From the NCBI GenBank assembly GCA_024220525.1, contig JAMYWO010000081.1:1-64000 (forward strand): a stretch of DNA of 64,000 nt, read 5' to 3'. The notes under the pieces are model-generated. The model was given only the letters and a program-made list of their open reading frames with translations, was not told the origin of the DNA and searched no databases. Of the stretch, positions 1-11,905 are shown piece after piece. The position numbers and the translations under genes are program-made. Position 1 is the first letter of the stretch. Each line of letters starts with the position of its first letter. The stretch comes from Cochliopodium minus (taxonomy: Eukaryota > Discosea > Himatismenida > Cochliopodiidae).

Positions 1-72
1 TAAAAATAAAAATAAAAATAAAAATAAAAATAAAAATAAAAATAAAAATAAAAATAAAAATAAAAATAAAAT
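1..72. repeat. (TAAAAA)n microsatellite at window edge
   Basis: A run of the hexamer TAAAAA fills the left edge and decays into mixed A/T by about base 90. On the minus strand it reads as T-rich sequence inside the intron that follows the last visible exon of the CH/RA gene. It is the type of intronic tract seen throughout the window, not a telomeric repeat. Confidence 0.85.
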
Positions 73-2822
73 ATAAATAAAAATAATTTTAAAGATCTAA
101 AAATAAAAAAAAGTAAAATCAAATGAAAAAAATTTTGATATTTACCTCCTTCGTATCTCAAACTTATGACACCCTGGATGGGAGCCCTCTTCTTTTTACA
201 AATTTTGACGATGAAGTCAATGGCCTTGTCGGAGGGATCCATGGCCATCTTGCTCATGGTGCTGCCAGACTCCTTCTCGACATAATGGACCTCGACGACC
301 CTCTTGGTGGCCTGCTTGTTGACGTTGGCGAAAGACTCGCGCAAACTGAACTCCGAACCCGTTTTGGGCTTGGAATTCTTCGAAACGACAAAAAACTGGA
401 CATTTTCCGGGTTGTGTTTGAGTAAATAGTTCGACGGGAGCTCGCTGTTGGTCATCACTTTGTAGATGGGTTTGTCGTTGTAGGTCTGCGTGATCTTGAT
501 GGAAAGCTCCGGGTTCTCGATGGTGATTCTGGACTCGGCGAGCTTCTTTTCGAGGTTCTGCAAGATGTTTTCGGTGGTGTGGTTATAATCTACAAGCAAC
601 ATTTTGAAGGGGATGTCACAATCGACGGGCAAGTTGACGCGGACGACGATGGAGGTGGGTTTTTCGAGTCCTGTTGTCACTCTTTCGAAGGTCCTTTCGA
701 TGCTGTGTTTTAACTTTGGTGCTTCGCGATTGGGACGGACGAGAGGATCACTTCCCAAAGAGCCCAGATCTTCTTTTGATGTGTTCAATTCGTTCATGTT
801 AAGAAAACTTGGCGAACTGTCTTGTTTGGTCGCCCCTTTGTAGGGAACCTTCATGGGAGGGACTTTGTCTGTGCTGTTTTTCGATGTGAGTTTTACCGAT
901 TGTCTCGTCAGAGGGCTGTTCAACATGCTATTATTTACATTGTTGGCGGTCTTCGTGGGGGTTTTGTAAGGGTTTACTATTTTGACTGGTTCCACAAGTT
1001 GGAGATCTTCAGGTGGCACTATTTCATTAATGAGTCCACTTCCGAAAGAAAATTAAAAAAAAAAAAGATTTATTGTTCAGATGATGTTGAATCACTTTTA
1101 AAAAAAAAAAAAATGAAAAAAATTTACGATTCTTTTACGACTACCGATCCTAATTCAGGAATGAATATTTCGTCTTCATCAGAGTCTTCTTTTGGTTGCT
1201 CTACTTTCGGAGTACTCGTGTTGGTTCTTTGCATCTTTACAGGTGCAACAACTTTTGTGGGGTTTGTGTTTGTTCTCTGCAATTTGACAGGAGCATTCGT
1301 TTCGGTTTCCTTTGGATTTTGTTTTTTGATTGGATTGAAGTTTTTCTTTACAGTAGGTGATTTGTTCAATTCAATGTTTTGTTTATTTTTCACGAGAGAA
1401 GGGTTTTCTTTCTTAGCGGGCATTTTCGGAACCATTCCTTGCTTCTCTGGCATTTTCTTTGGTGCTGCATTTCCCTGGACCATCTTTTTGGCTGACATAA
1501 GCGCTTGGAGCGAGATCCCCTCTCCTCCGTTGCCCATCTGCATGATGATCGATTTCTTTTTTTCTTTTCTGTCCACAGGCTCTTCCTTCAATCTCTCGAA
1601 CTCCAAATGTCTTATTTTTTCATTTTCTCTTTCCTCTTTTTTCTTTTGTTGAATTTGAATTTAATAATTTTTTTTTTTAATAATATTTTAAAAGTCCTTC
1701 TGTTGACGGAATCAGATGTTTTTAAAAAAAAAATTTATTTTTACTCTTATTTCCAATGTTTTCCTCGATGGCAAATCTCTTGAGATATCTATCTTGACTC
1801 TACTGAGCTATAATATTGAATAACAAAATGTATAAAGAAAAAATAATTGAATATTCAATCAATATGGATTGAAATTGAGATAAAAGAAGGATAATCTTAT
1901 AATATTTTCAAGATTGAAAATTATTAAATTATTGTATTTTGACGAAAGTAAAGATATATTGGATTGATGAATTAATATTGTGAGTGGGAATGAAATACCC
2001 TCATATCTTCCAATTTCTTGGCATTTGTTTGAAATTTTCCTAATCTTTTCAATGGTTCTTTTATATCTGCCTTAATCTGCTTGAATTCCTTCCTCATATC
2101 TATTATCTCGCCAAAAATAGAATCTCTCTTGTTCCTCTTCTTTTTCAAATTCTCATATATCTCTATCAAAAACTCTATGATTGATAATTCTTCTCCATTC
2201 TTTATATCTTGGGCCTTTGTTTTGACAGATAACTTTAATTCTTTCGCCTTTGTCAATGCCAGATTGAGATTACTATCTATATTGATAGATTTCAATTGAT
2301 CAAAGGAAAAGAGAGATGAATCATAAAAATGAAGCAACGCACAAAATCCAAGACCATCCTTTATTTATGATTAAATTAATATTTAGATTGGACATTGTCT
2401 TTGTAATGTTGAAATAATTTTATATATGGAGAATATGATCAATATAAGCAAATTGATGCAATTAATTGGATTTTCAAATAAATATTCTTTGATTCACGAA
2501 TATTGAGTGAAATTATAAATAAATTTATTGACTTTTGAGATATCTCCCTTTCCAATCCAATCTATTCTTATTCGATTTTAAAATTCTTCACAATTTCATT
2601 TTTATAAAGAATGAAAATTGGACAAAGATTAGATTGATTTATTTACCTTCCATGAATTGGAAAAGTCGACAATAGATACCCCCTTATAATTTTCTGTACA
2701 TCTTTTACACCAATTAATAAGAGCAGATTTCCCTATTTCAAACATGAAAATTATTATGTAAGTAAATAATATGCATATTGGATGAATTGATAATATTCTA
2801 ATGTTGTCCTACCTTTTGACAT
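1..2822 (-). CDS. CH-domain, coiled-coil, RA-like adaptor protein (partial, C-terminus off window)
   Basis: Six exons read on the minus strand: 2822-2813, 2732-2647, 2358-1999, 1807-1745, 1642-1128 and 1038-146, with matching phases, giving about 642 residues before a donor at 145 leads off the window. The start ATG at 2822 is followed almost at once by a calponin-homology domain (residues about 4-110; motifs ALINWCKRCTE, DFSNSWKDGLGFCALLH, NLNLALTKA), the type that binds actin or scaffolds. Then come a charged coiled-coil stretch, a basic Lys/Gln region with two copies of a KxQRTNT motif, and two ubiquitin-fold segments at about 473-565 and 585-642 that resemble Ras-association domains. Likely a Ras- or Rap-responsive cytoskeletal adaptor. 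The CH call is firm; the RA calls rest on fold-like patterning. The acceptor at 1039 (GGAAG) is weak but the only one in phase. Confidence 0.8.
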
Positions 2823-3321
2823 GCGAAAAAATTTTATCTAATATACAATTTTTTTTTAATTTATTTTGATTTCAATAAAAAGATCCACATAAAGATAAAA
2901 AAGACTTTATTTTGAGATAGCTTGTCTATATTCTAAAGTGTTTTGCTAAAAAAAATTTGGTCAAAGTTGAATAGCAAGATAATGATGAGATAAACTTGCT
3001 CGAAATTTATATAAATTTTCGGAATGATCTTCGAAAAAATTTTGAGGAATAACATTTAAATTGGATGTGAACCCAAAAATCCAGTACAATCTCACAAAAC
3101 AATTAATTTCAATTATCAAAACGAAAGCTTGGAAAAATAATATAATAAACTTTTCCCATTAAATTAAATCCCCTGTAAGAATTCAATTTTGTTGGAGGTG
3201 AATGAATAATTTCATGTTGTATGTTGAATATAATTTATTTGGCAGGAAAAAGATAAAATCTTTCCAAGATCATTTTGCTATCATTATATTTATTCAATTT
3301 ATTGTTGGGGAAAATAAAAAA
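2823..3321. promoter_or_regulatory. Divergent intergenic region between CH/RA and SH3-RhoGAP genes
   Basis: About 500 bp of A/T-rich sequence separates two head-to-head start codons (2822 minus, 3322 plus), so both promoters should lie here. An upstream in-frame ATG for the plus gene occurs at 3202. I prefer 3322 because it follows an A-rich leader (AAAATAAAAAA) like other starts in this window. No specific binding sites are recognisable by eye. Confidence 0.5.
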
Positions 3322-6281
3322 ATGAAGCCTTTCAATGCTATCATAAGTGATGGCATCAATGTGATGACAATACAGCAAGATAGGGTTGATCTAAATTATT
3401 TTGGGCAATTATTTCCCGAAACAATTAATACCAAAGAAGGTAAATATATGTACACTATCTTGTGCATAGATACATCAAAAGATGAAATAATATCACCAGA
3501 TGATACTGGAATATATCTTCTTGAAAATGATCACAGATATAAATTGCAACAGATACAAGATAATAGTGGTGTTGTGAATGAAAATAAGGAAGGGAATCAT
3601 AACCCAACGAAAGAAAATAGGACAGATATATTGAACGTAAAGAATAAAAGAGATTTGATGAAGAATATAGGGAGCATAACGATGGACAAGAATTATATCA
3701 AATTGAAAAAAGAAGAACTGAATAATACAAAAACGATAAAACAAAACAATATGAAGGAGGATAATAATAACAGAACATCATCACCATCATCTTCGATATC
3801 ACCATCAACAGGTAACAATAATAATAATAACAGCATAGTGAATAATAATACAATGGGGATGGGAAATAACAGATTCATCAACGTGAGATATAGCAGCCCC
3901 ATAATAGATAGGAAAGGAACTAACAGCGAAATGGAAGATATAGAGAATTCCACAGAAGATTCATCGTATAAGGAGCCCAAGATAAGGAAGAAGGTGATCA
4001 ACAACAAAGATAGAGATCAAAATAATAATAATAATCACAATGGGAACAATGACAGCAATAATTCCAACGAGAATAATAATATAACCTTCTCCACAGATGA
4101 TGAAGAGACCACAAATTCAGAGAATAAAAATAACAGTGAAAAAGATGATAATAATGATAAATTCGTCAAATTAGCATCCAAATACAAAAAGAAATCCAAT
4201 ACGCTCAGGAAGAAGCATGTGAGGTTGAGGCGCTCCAAATCCATCCAGATCAAGTTTGAAGATAAGCAGGATCTCATGAAGCTGCTACCCCAACTTCTCA
4301 TTGTGGTGGAGAACTATGAAGCTACTGACAAAACGGAGATCACCATAAACAAAGGTGACAGGATGGTTCTTTTGGTATCAATAGTTTTTTTTTAGTTTAT
4401 ATTTTTATTTAGATTGTATACATTTTTTTATTAATATTTATTATTTGTTGATAAATTAAAATTTTTGTTCTTTTGACATTCTTTTATTGATATTCTTTTA
4501 TTTTTATTTATTTTGGTGAATTTTTATAAATATTTTTATTTTCATTTTTTTTTTATTTTTTTATTTTTATTATTTCAATAGTTTATTTTTTATTTTTTAT
4601 TTTTTTAGTTTTTTTTAAAATATTTTTTTAATATTTTTTTATTTTAATTATTTTAGGAGAAAGATGAAGAGGGATGGATGAAAGGCACCATGAATGACAA
4701 ATCAGGCTGGTTTCCTTCCAGCTGCGTCCAACAACTCAATGTGCAGCCCCAAATGAACGATGAAAAGTTTTTGTTGGCTCAACCCATTTCCAAGAGTCTT
4801 AATTCAAGGTAGTTTTTAATAAAATGACAAAAATAAAAATTATTATTTTATTCATTTAATATTTTTTTGTTTACTGAATTTTTCCATTTTTTTTTTTAAT
4901 TTTTTTTTTCTCACTAACAATTCTCATAAAAAAAATTTTTGCACTTGAATTTTTGTTAGAAAAATAAAAATTTCTGGGACATTTGTTTTTATTTTATTTT
5001 TATTTTAAATTTTTTTATTCTATTTTTAATTTTATTTTATTTTTGCTTTATTTTTATTTTTATTTTTGTTTTTATTTCACCTTTTCTCTTCATTTTTTTT
5101 TTTTTTTTCATTTTATTTTTAATCTTCTAGCCCAAATTTACCTCGAAACACCAAGTTCTCCTCCAAAGATAACTTCTCCAAACTGGACGAATTCTTGTCG
5201 CACCGCCAACAATCCACTAAAGTCCGAACAAAGCTGAGCAGCCTCTTCTCCAGCAACACCGATGAAAAAAAAAAAAAAAAGTTTTTTGGCTCCAAAAAAT
5301 CAAAGTCCATTTATGGTGTCTCTTTGGGAAAGTTATTTATTAAAACAGGTCCCAATTTTTTTTAATTTTTTTTGATTTTTTTTTTTTAGTTTTTTTAATT
5401 TTTTAGTTATTTCATTTTTTTTTTTAATTTTTATTTTTATTTATTTATTTATTTCATCTTAAAATCTATTTTTTTTTGTCATTTTTTTTTATTAACAATT
5501 ATTTTCATTATTTCACACAAAATTTTTTTTTTATTTTTTGTTTTTCATTTTCATTTTTTTTTTGAATTTTTCAGTAATTATTTTTTATTTTTTATTTTAT
5601 ATTTTTATAAATCTGAAAAAATTAATTATTAATAAATTATTTAAAAAAAATTATTAAATTATTTGAAAATATTATTTCAATTTATTTATTTTTTTCTTTT
5701 TATTTTTAGGACAAGACATTCCTTTGCCTCTCCAATTTTTCGTTTCTTTGCTAGACACAAAGGAGATGTTGGAATGTGAGGGATTGTTCAGAATCAATGG
5801 AACGGGGACTGTTGTGCAAAGTATAAAGGGTAAAAAATAAATTATTTTAACTTTTTATTTTTTTAATATTTTTATTTTTTTATTTTTTTTATTTTTTATT
5901 TTTTATTTTTTCTCTTCATTTTTTTTATTTTTTTATTTTTTTATTTTTTTATTTTTTTATTTTTTTTATTTATTTATTCTTTTATTTGTTATTTATATTA
6001 GATTTTTTTTTTTTATTTTTAATTGAACGTTTTGTTTTAAAGGTATCTACTTGATTAACTCAAAGTCGATTTCTCATTTTTCAAAAAATTATTGGGCGGA
6101 TGGGTCAGACAGAATGAAAGAAATGGTACACAAATACATCCGTGAAGACAACTTTGTTTGGAGTGATATACACTTTACTGCAAAGTCCTCAGTTGAAGGA
6201 CCTGTATGGTTAGTGAACAGAGAAGAGTATGGTTATATTTATTCCTCAAAAAATGATCCAAATGAATTTAAAGTTAATTAA
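3322..6281 (+). CDS. SH3 and truncated RhoGAP-domain protein
   Basis: Five exons: 3322-4374, 4657-4808, 5131-5348, 5710-5829 and 6043-6281, in phase throughout (593 residues). The first exon encodes an unrecognised N-terminal domain of about 100 residues, then a long Asn/Ser-rich linker and a basic patch. An SH3 domain spans the first intron (VVENYEATDKTEITINKGDR, then EEGWMKG and SGWFPSSCV). After a Lys/Ser linker, exon 4 encodes the start of a RhoGAP domain (IPLPLQFFVSLLD; EGLFRINGTG, containing the candidate Arg finger). The domain stops after about 40 residues. Exon 5 encodes a tail rich in Trp, Tyr and Asp that does not resemble the rest of a RhoGAP. The preceding intron holds an ATTTTTT-type array, so exon 5 may be wrongly attached. 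As built, the protein probably cannot act as a GAP. Confidence 0.75.
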
Positions 6282-6492
6282 AAATTCAATTTCAGAAAAA
6301 TATTAAAAAATAAAAAAAATTTGTTGTTTGAAATTCATTTCGATTATTATCTATCCAGAAACTTTAAAATTAAATTTTAAATCAATCCAATACCTTTAAT
6401 TGGATAGTCTGGCATGTAAATTTTCTTTTCAACAATTTTATACTTCGCTAATATTTTCATTCTATAACCTATTCCATGAAATAGATTTAAAT
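6282..6492. other. Short A/T-rich intergenic spacer
   Basis: About 210 bp between the SH3-RhoGAP stop and the start of the first RCC1 gene. It must hold a 3' end and a promoter, but no distinct element can be seen. Confidence 0.4.
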
Positions 6493-8085
6493 ATGAAATC
6501 TGCTTCAACAAATTGTTTTTCTGAGCATTATATATTTATGGCTGGTAAATAAAATAAAATAGATGAACAAAAAAATATTGAACTGAATAATATAATATAT
6601 AGATTAAATTAAATGAATAATCTTGAATATCAATTCATTTAATTTAGAGAATGGAGATTTGATTGCATTCGGATCAAATAGCGAAGGGGAATGTGGAACT
6701 GGAACAAAAAATCATATTCTCACCCCTACCAAAATAATGAACAATCCAAACATCAAAAGTATTGTGTTGGGGAGTTATCATTCTTTGTATTTGGAGAGTG
6801 AAATCATTTATAAAAAAAATATTTTAAATTATAAATCATAAAAAATAAATTAATATTAAAAAAAAAAAATTTCATTAAAGAAAATGGAGATCTATATGGG
6901 TTTGGTAACAATTTTTCGATTTTATTTTTTTTTTTTCATCAATTTTTTAATTTTTTAAAAGGGAGAAATTCTGACTTTCAATTGGGTTTCGAACAAAAAA
7001 TGGTACTTGAGCCGACTAAAATAGAAACAGGGGTTTTAAAAGTGGGAGCATCTTATTCTTATTCAATAATTCAAAAAAGTTAATTTTTTTTTTTTTGATT
7101 TTTTTTTTTTGATTTTTTTTCATTTATTCAAGTGGACGTTTTCATTATATTGGGATCTATTGGATTGAAGAAAGGGCAAAAAAAAGAATATAAAATTGAC
7201 AATGTTTCTTCTTTTTCATGCGGGAAAAATCATTTAGCTTTTTTGAAAAGTAAACTAATTTTTTTTCATTATTTTTTTTTTTATTTTTTTTAATTTAATT
7301 TTTTTATTTATTTATTTTTATATTCAATTTTTTATTATTTTTATTATTTTTTTCTTTACTTATTTTTTGATTTCATTTAATTTCGATTTTTACTTGTTTT
7401 ATTTTTTATTTTTTAAATATTTTTTTTCATCATTATTATTTTTAAAAAGGAAATGGAGAAGTATGGATGGTGGGATCTAATAATTCAAGGCAGTGTGGCT
7501 TGAAAAAAATTAAAGAAATGAGTGAACCCACTTTGCTTATTACAGACCCAAATATAATTTCTGTTACCTGTGGGTATCTCTCTACTTTTCTTTTGTCAAG
7601 TAATTTTGTTACATATTTTTATTTTTATTTTTTTATTTTTTTAATCTTTATTTTTTTTAATTTTGTTTAATTTTTTTTTTATTAAATAATTTTTTTTATT
7701 TTTTTATTTTTTTTTTTTTATCATAGGAGAGAACAGTTCCACCATCATGAAGTTTTGTGGAAAAATAAATCATCTCACATTACCTTTGTCATCAAACAAT
7801 AAATTTCCTAACATAAAAAATATTCATTGTGGAGGAAGTAGTATATTTTTATTGTTAGGTAAAATAAAAATAAATTAAAAAAAATAAAACAAAAAAAAAT
7901 AAAAAAATCAAAAATTTTTATTAAATAAAAAAAAGAGAATGGAGAAGTTTATGCAGGCGGAAGTAATATTTTTGGAGAATTAGGATTGAATAGTACTGGG
8001 ACAGTTAATGATTTCACAAAAAATGAGTATTTATCTGATATAGAATTCATTGTTACGGGATGGAATTCTTCTATTTTCATTGATA
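6493..8085 (+). CDS. RCC1-repeat protein, copy A (5' part; gene broken at the 8185 gap)
   Basis: The start at 6493 lies in a short first exon (MKSASTNCFSEHYIF) that splices to a series of exons each carrying about one RCC1 repeat: GDLIAFGSNSEGECGTG, GRNSDFQLGF, GEVWMVGSNNSRQCGL and GEVYAGGSNIFGELGL, with the usual Gly-Ser-His-Ser signatures. RCC1 repeats fold into a seven-bladed propeller used for protein or chromatin binding; the partner here is unknown. The last exon ends at 8085 in phase 1 and its intron runs into an ATTTTTTT array and the N at 8185. The next exon expected from copy B is found instead at 13021, in the same phase, so the true 3' end of this gene is probably the orphan piece at 13021-13521. 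Confidence 0.8.
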
Positions 8086-8100
8086 GTAAAAAATTATTTT

Positions 8101-8185
8101 TTAATTTTTATTTTATTTTATTTTTTTATTTTTTTATTTTTTTATTTTTTTATTTTTTTATTTTTTTATTTTTTTATTTTTTTAN
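8101..8185. repeat. ATTTTTTT octamer array ending in a single-N gap
   Basis: About ten copies of an A plus seven T unit are followed by one N at 8185. The sequence after the N begins in the middle of an F-box gene exon, so the array marks an assembly break. The same octamer recurs at 12911-12980. Confidence 0.85.
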
Positions 8186-9113
8186 CAAATTGAGAAGAGT
8201 AAATAAAAAATGGAAACATAATATCGAAAATGCCACCTCATCCTTCTTGAAAGAAGAATACAGAAAGAACAAATTGGAAAGCAAAAATTATCAAGAAAAT
8301 AAAAAATTTTATAAGGACTTTAGTTATACAGCTCACTTGATGGCATTGGAAATATTCAATGGTAAATATCTAAGAAATTCTTTTTTATATATATTTAAAA
8401 TTTACAATAACATTTTAAAGATTGAAATATAATTTTGGTAGTTTTAAAAATAATTTTAAATTAACAAAAATTTTCTTTGTTTTTTTTTTAGTTGGGCTGG
8501 AATGTTTTTATGGTGAAGTATTCTGTTGTACAATGGGCTCTTTTGTCATGGTTTTGCTTCCTTGTAGTGCATATTACCAGTCAAAGAGATACGGTTTGAA
8601 AAAAAAGAATATTTTGGTTTATATTTTGTTCTTTTTGATATGTGGCCCTTGTTACTTTGTAAATTTAATTTTCAGTAAAAATAACAATATTTAAATTTGT
8701 TTATACTTTTTTCACTTTTATTTTCATTAGATTACTTTGATGTTAAGTTTGTTAGTTGAGTTTTTTCACATAATGATTTGGCTCATCTCTTGTTGTTATT
8801 GTGGTAAGAAAAGAAATTGTAAATGCAGAAATATGAAATCAAATATTGGGTATTATCGTGAAAAGGAAGATGAATTCAATAATTTCAAGCCTCCATATGA
8901 TAGAGAAAAAATTTTGGAGAATTTAAGTAAAAAAAAAAAAAATTTCAAAAAATAAAATGATTGTAATTTCTTCTCAAAAAAGTTCCTTATGTTGAAAATG
9001 TTGAAGAAGATTTGAATTGTGGTGCTGCTTGTGCTCATTGTTTGTTTTCTGGGAATCCTTTCGGTTTTTATTATTTTATTAAAGAACTGGCGAAAAAATG
9101 TCAGAACAATTGA
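8186..9113 (+). pseudogene. F-box/transmembrane/Cys-rich protein, copy 1 (5' end missing at gap)
   Basis: Sequence right after the N matches the complete paralogue at 9225-10422 from the second half of its F-box (KLRRVNKKWKHNI) onward. It continues through a membrane region (GLECFYGEVFCCT, then hydrophobic stretches), a second hydrophobic segment (LLVEFFHIMIWLISCCYCGKK) and a Cys-rich tail ending NCGAACAHCLFSG and a stop at 9111-9113. The first 35 or so codons are absent. A matching ATG and first seven codons lie at 15940-15961, right before another N, so this is likely an intact gene cut by misassembly and not a true pseudogene. Function as for the complete copy. Confidence 0.65.
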
Positions 9114-9224
9114 AAATTACAAAATTTCATTAAATTCCAAAATTAAAAATTTTTACGTTTAAAAAAATATATAAAAATATATAAAATATATAAAAAAAAA
9201 AAATTTTGAATTGTAAATATTGAT

Positions 9225-10422
9225 ATGGATTCAATAATTGATTTGAATGTCGAGAATAGAAATGATTCAAAAACCAATTTCGATGATCTACCCAAGAATA
9301 TGATGGAAAAAATCTGGCTGATGATAGATAGCAAAGAGCTCTTCAAATTGAGAAGAGTAAATAAAAAATGGAAACATAATATCGAAAATGCCACCTCATC
9401 CTTCTTGAAAGAAGAATACAAAAAGAACAAATTAGAAAGCGAAAATTATATTTTCAGACAAGAAAATAATAAATTTTATAAGGACTTTAATTTCGTTGCA
9501 ACCATATTAACAGGAAGGTATTTCCATGGTAAATATCAAAAATTTATAATCATAATTTGAATCAATAAGGACTAATTTTGAAAAAATATTTAATATAAAT
9601 ATATATAAAAAGATATTCTATTTATATATCAATTTTTATATATTTTTATATTAATTTTTTATTTCAATAAATTAAACATAAATCACATTTTTTTCAAAGT
9701 TGGTCTGGAATGTTTCTACGGTAAAGTTTTCTTCTGTACACTATCTTCATTCATTATTGTACTTCTTCCTTGCGGTGTTTGCTACCAAGCCAAGAGAGAC
9801 GGGTGTGAAATGCAAATGATATTCTGTACTCCATTATTATATTTGGCGATGTGTCCAATATTCATGGTAACATTTTTTTTTAAAATTTTTATTTATCTTT
9901 TATTTAATTTCAAATTTTTTTTTTATTTTCAAAATTTTTTTTTTCAATAATTTTTGTCAAAAGGTTTCATTGATCTTCAGTTTATTGATTGAGTTTTTTC
10001 ACATTTTGATTTGGCTCCTTACGTGTTTTTATTGTGGAAAGAAATGCGATTGTAAATGCAAGAACATAAAACCCAAAAAATTGGTTGTGATAAATGGTGA
10101 CTTTTCAAAATATAAACCTCCTTACATCAAAGAAAAAATATTGGAAAACAAATTCGATTTTGGAAGACAAGAAATAGGTAGAAATTTAAATAAATTATTT
10201 ATTTTTTATTTTTTATTTTTTATTTTTTATTTTTTATTTTTTATTTTTTATTTTTTATTTTTTATTTTTTATTTTATATTTTTATTTTTTTTATTTTAAT
10301 TTCATTTAAAAGAGAAATTCACTTCTGTTGTTCAAGAAGAACTAAATTGTGGTGCTGCCTGTGCTATCTGTTTGTGTTCTGGTGATCCTCTACTTTGTTG
10401 TTATGGAAAATGTGACAAATAA
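9225..10422 (+). CDS. F-box protein with membrane segments and Cys-rich tail, copy 2 (complete)
   Basis: Four exons (9225-9528, 9700-9866, 9964-10177, 10313-10422) sum to 795 bases, 264 residues plus stop. Residues about 20-55 match an F-box (DDLPKNMMEKIWLMID, ELFKLRRVNKKWK), which normally binds Skp1 in SCF ubiquitin ligases. The rest is unlike usual F-box substrate domains: three hydrophobic stretches (SFIIVLLPCGVCYQ; PLLYLAMCPIFMVSLIF; LLIEFFHILIWLLTC) with a CxxGKKCDCKC motif and a final Cys-rich end (NCGAACAICLCSG). It may be a membrane-anchored F-box receptor. The Cys-rich membrane part is loosely PLAC8-like, but I cannot confirm that. It sits 111 bp after copy 1 and converges on the SulP gene 110 bp away. 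Confidence 0.75.
10198..10275. repeat. ATTTTTT heptamer array inside an F-box gene intron
   Basis: Tandem A plus six T units fill the last intron of the complete F-box gene. The flanking exons are in phase, so here the array is a genuine intron component. Confidence 0.85.
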
Positions 10423-10531
10423 TATTTTGAAACGAAAAATGAAAAATAAAATATTTTTATTTCCTTTTTTCTTCTTTTTTTTTTAATAAATATTTCTTTT
10501 TATTTTTAATTATTTTAAATTTTAAACAAAA

Positions 10532-11804
10532 TCAAAAAATGACACATTTCTTTTCTTCTTCAAGAGGATTATTTGGATAAATCAAAGGAGAATAATCATG
10601 AGGAGCCAACTCATCATCGATTTCCAGCACAAAAAAGTCGTCCTCCATACTTCTTTCTTTCTTTTCCATTTCTCTCACTAGTCCTGATGCACAAAGTACT
10701 GCGTCGTGTAGTTCGTAGAAGATGTGGTATGTTTCTACATTGTTTAAAAGTCCATATTTTTTTAAATCTTCCGATACACTTCCTTTAAGAAATAAAATAT
10801 AAATAAAAGAAAAATAAAAAATAATTTAAATAAAAATAAAATATTATAAAAAATAAAACATAAATGAAAGTTGAAAATATCAAGGATGGTAAATGTTAAA
10901 AATAATTTAATAAAATAATAATGAAATAAAAAAAAAAAAAAATAAACAAAAATAATTGAAAAATAAAAAAAATAAACTTTAAAAATAAAAAATAATTAAT
11001 GTAAAAATAAAATAATAATAATAATAATTTAAATGGACCTTTTATTTGTGCGTGCAAAAAGAAAATGTCGTTTGACTTTGCATTGTCTATAGCTTGTTTA
11101 ATAATTTTGTAACCAGAAATGTCTATGTAACAAACAGAAGACCAGTCCATCACTATCACTTTGGGAGGATTGTTGATGAAAATCTCCTTGAAAAAATTCG
11201 AGACAAATGATACATTAAGAAAGCACAATGGTGCGTCGATTCTCACCTTTTAAAATAAATTAATTAATTTAAAAATAAATAAAAATAAAAAATGAAAAAT
11301 AAAAAATAAAAAAAATAATAACAAAAAATAAAAAAAATAAAAATAAAAATAAAAATAAAAATTTGTTTTACAATAGAAATTGAGGGGTTGACAAGTGAGT
11401 TTGGGAACTTTTCTACTTCTCTATAAATATGATGCAAGCCAGGCTATTTTTTAAAATAATTAAATTAAAGAATAAAATAAAAGATAAAGATAAAAATAAA
11501 AATTCATTGAAAATAAAAAATAAAAAATAAAAAACAAAAAACAAAAAAAAAAATTTAAAAAAATAAATATTCATTGAAAATAAAAATAAATAAATATTCG
11601 TTGAAAATAAAAAATAAAATTTTTTTTCAACCAATCTTCCAAGAACAATGGTGTCAGGAAAAGCAATTTGAAAAATCATCACCAAAAAAGAAAACCCTAC
11701 AGAACACAAGATCCCTATCTCCACTCCCATAACCAAAGTTGCAAAGAAAGTGAAGACCCACACCGCTATTTCTTTTTTGCTTTTTTTCATCAACTTTGGA
11801 ATTT
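10532..11804 (-). CDS. SulP-family anion transporter, C-terminal half with STAS domain (5' part missing at gap)
   Basis: Minus-strand exons 11804-11632, 11443-11372, 11246-11039 and 10782-10532 read in phase. The first encodes the end of the membrane domain (EIPKLMKKSKKEIAVWVFTF; GVEIGILCSVGFSF), then GRLPGLHHIYREVEKFPN, typical of the link to the STAS domain. The STAS domain follows (RIDAPLCFLNV; VIVMDWSSVCYIDISGYK; LLNNVETYHIFYELHDAV) and the protein ends in an acidic tail and CVIF stop. SulP proteins move sulfate, bicarbonate or related anions across membranes. About two thirds of a normal SulP protein is absent, because the gene runs into the N at 11905. The final CVIF resembles a prenylation box, which would be odd for a SulP protein and may be coincidence. 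Confidence 0.85.
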
Positions 11805-11824
11805 CTATCAAAAAATTTTTTTAT

Positions 11825-11905
11825 TTAATTTTATTTTTATTTATTTTTATTTATTTTTATTTATTTTTATTTATTTTTATTTATTTTTATTTATTTTTAT
11901 TTATN
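11825..11905. repeat. ATTTATTTTT decamer array ending in a single-N gap
   Basis: About eight decamer units end at the N at 11905. To the left is a SulP intron on the minus strand; to the right a plus-strand Sel1 exon begins without an acceptor. The two genes have been joined through this low-complexity tract. Confidence 0.85.

Noticed and set aside
1-72. Telomere-like repeat at the window edge
   Set aside because: TAAAAA hexamers lie inside a gene's intron and match many internal A/T arrays. No G-rich strand as in telomeres.
123-1652. Plus-strand ORFs of 79-276 codons across the left end
   Set aside because: They lie opposite minus-strand exons that carry a CH/RA gene with consistent splice phases. 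Their own translations are low-complexity Phe/Ser/Gly runs with no domain.
8186-9113. F-box copy 1 as a true pseudogene
   Set aside because: The missing start coincides with an N gap and a matching start exists before another gap, so assembly loss is more likely than decay. It is listed as pseudogene only because the reading frame is incomplete here.
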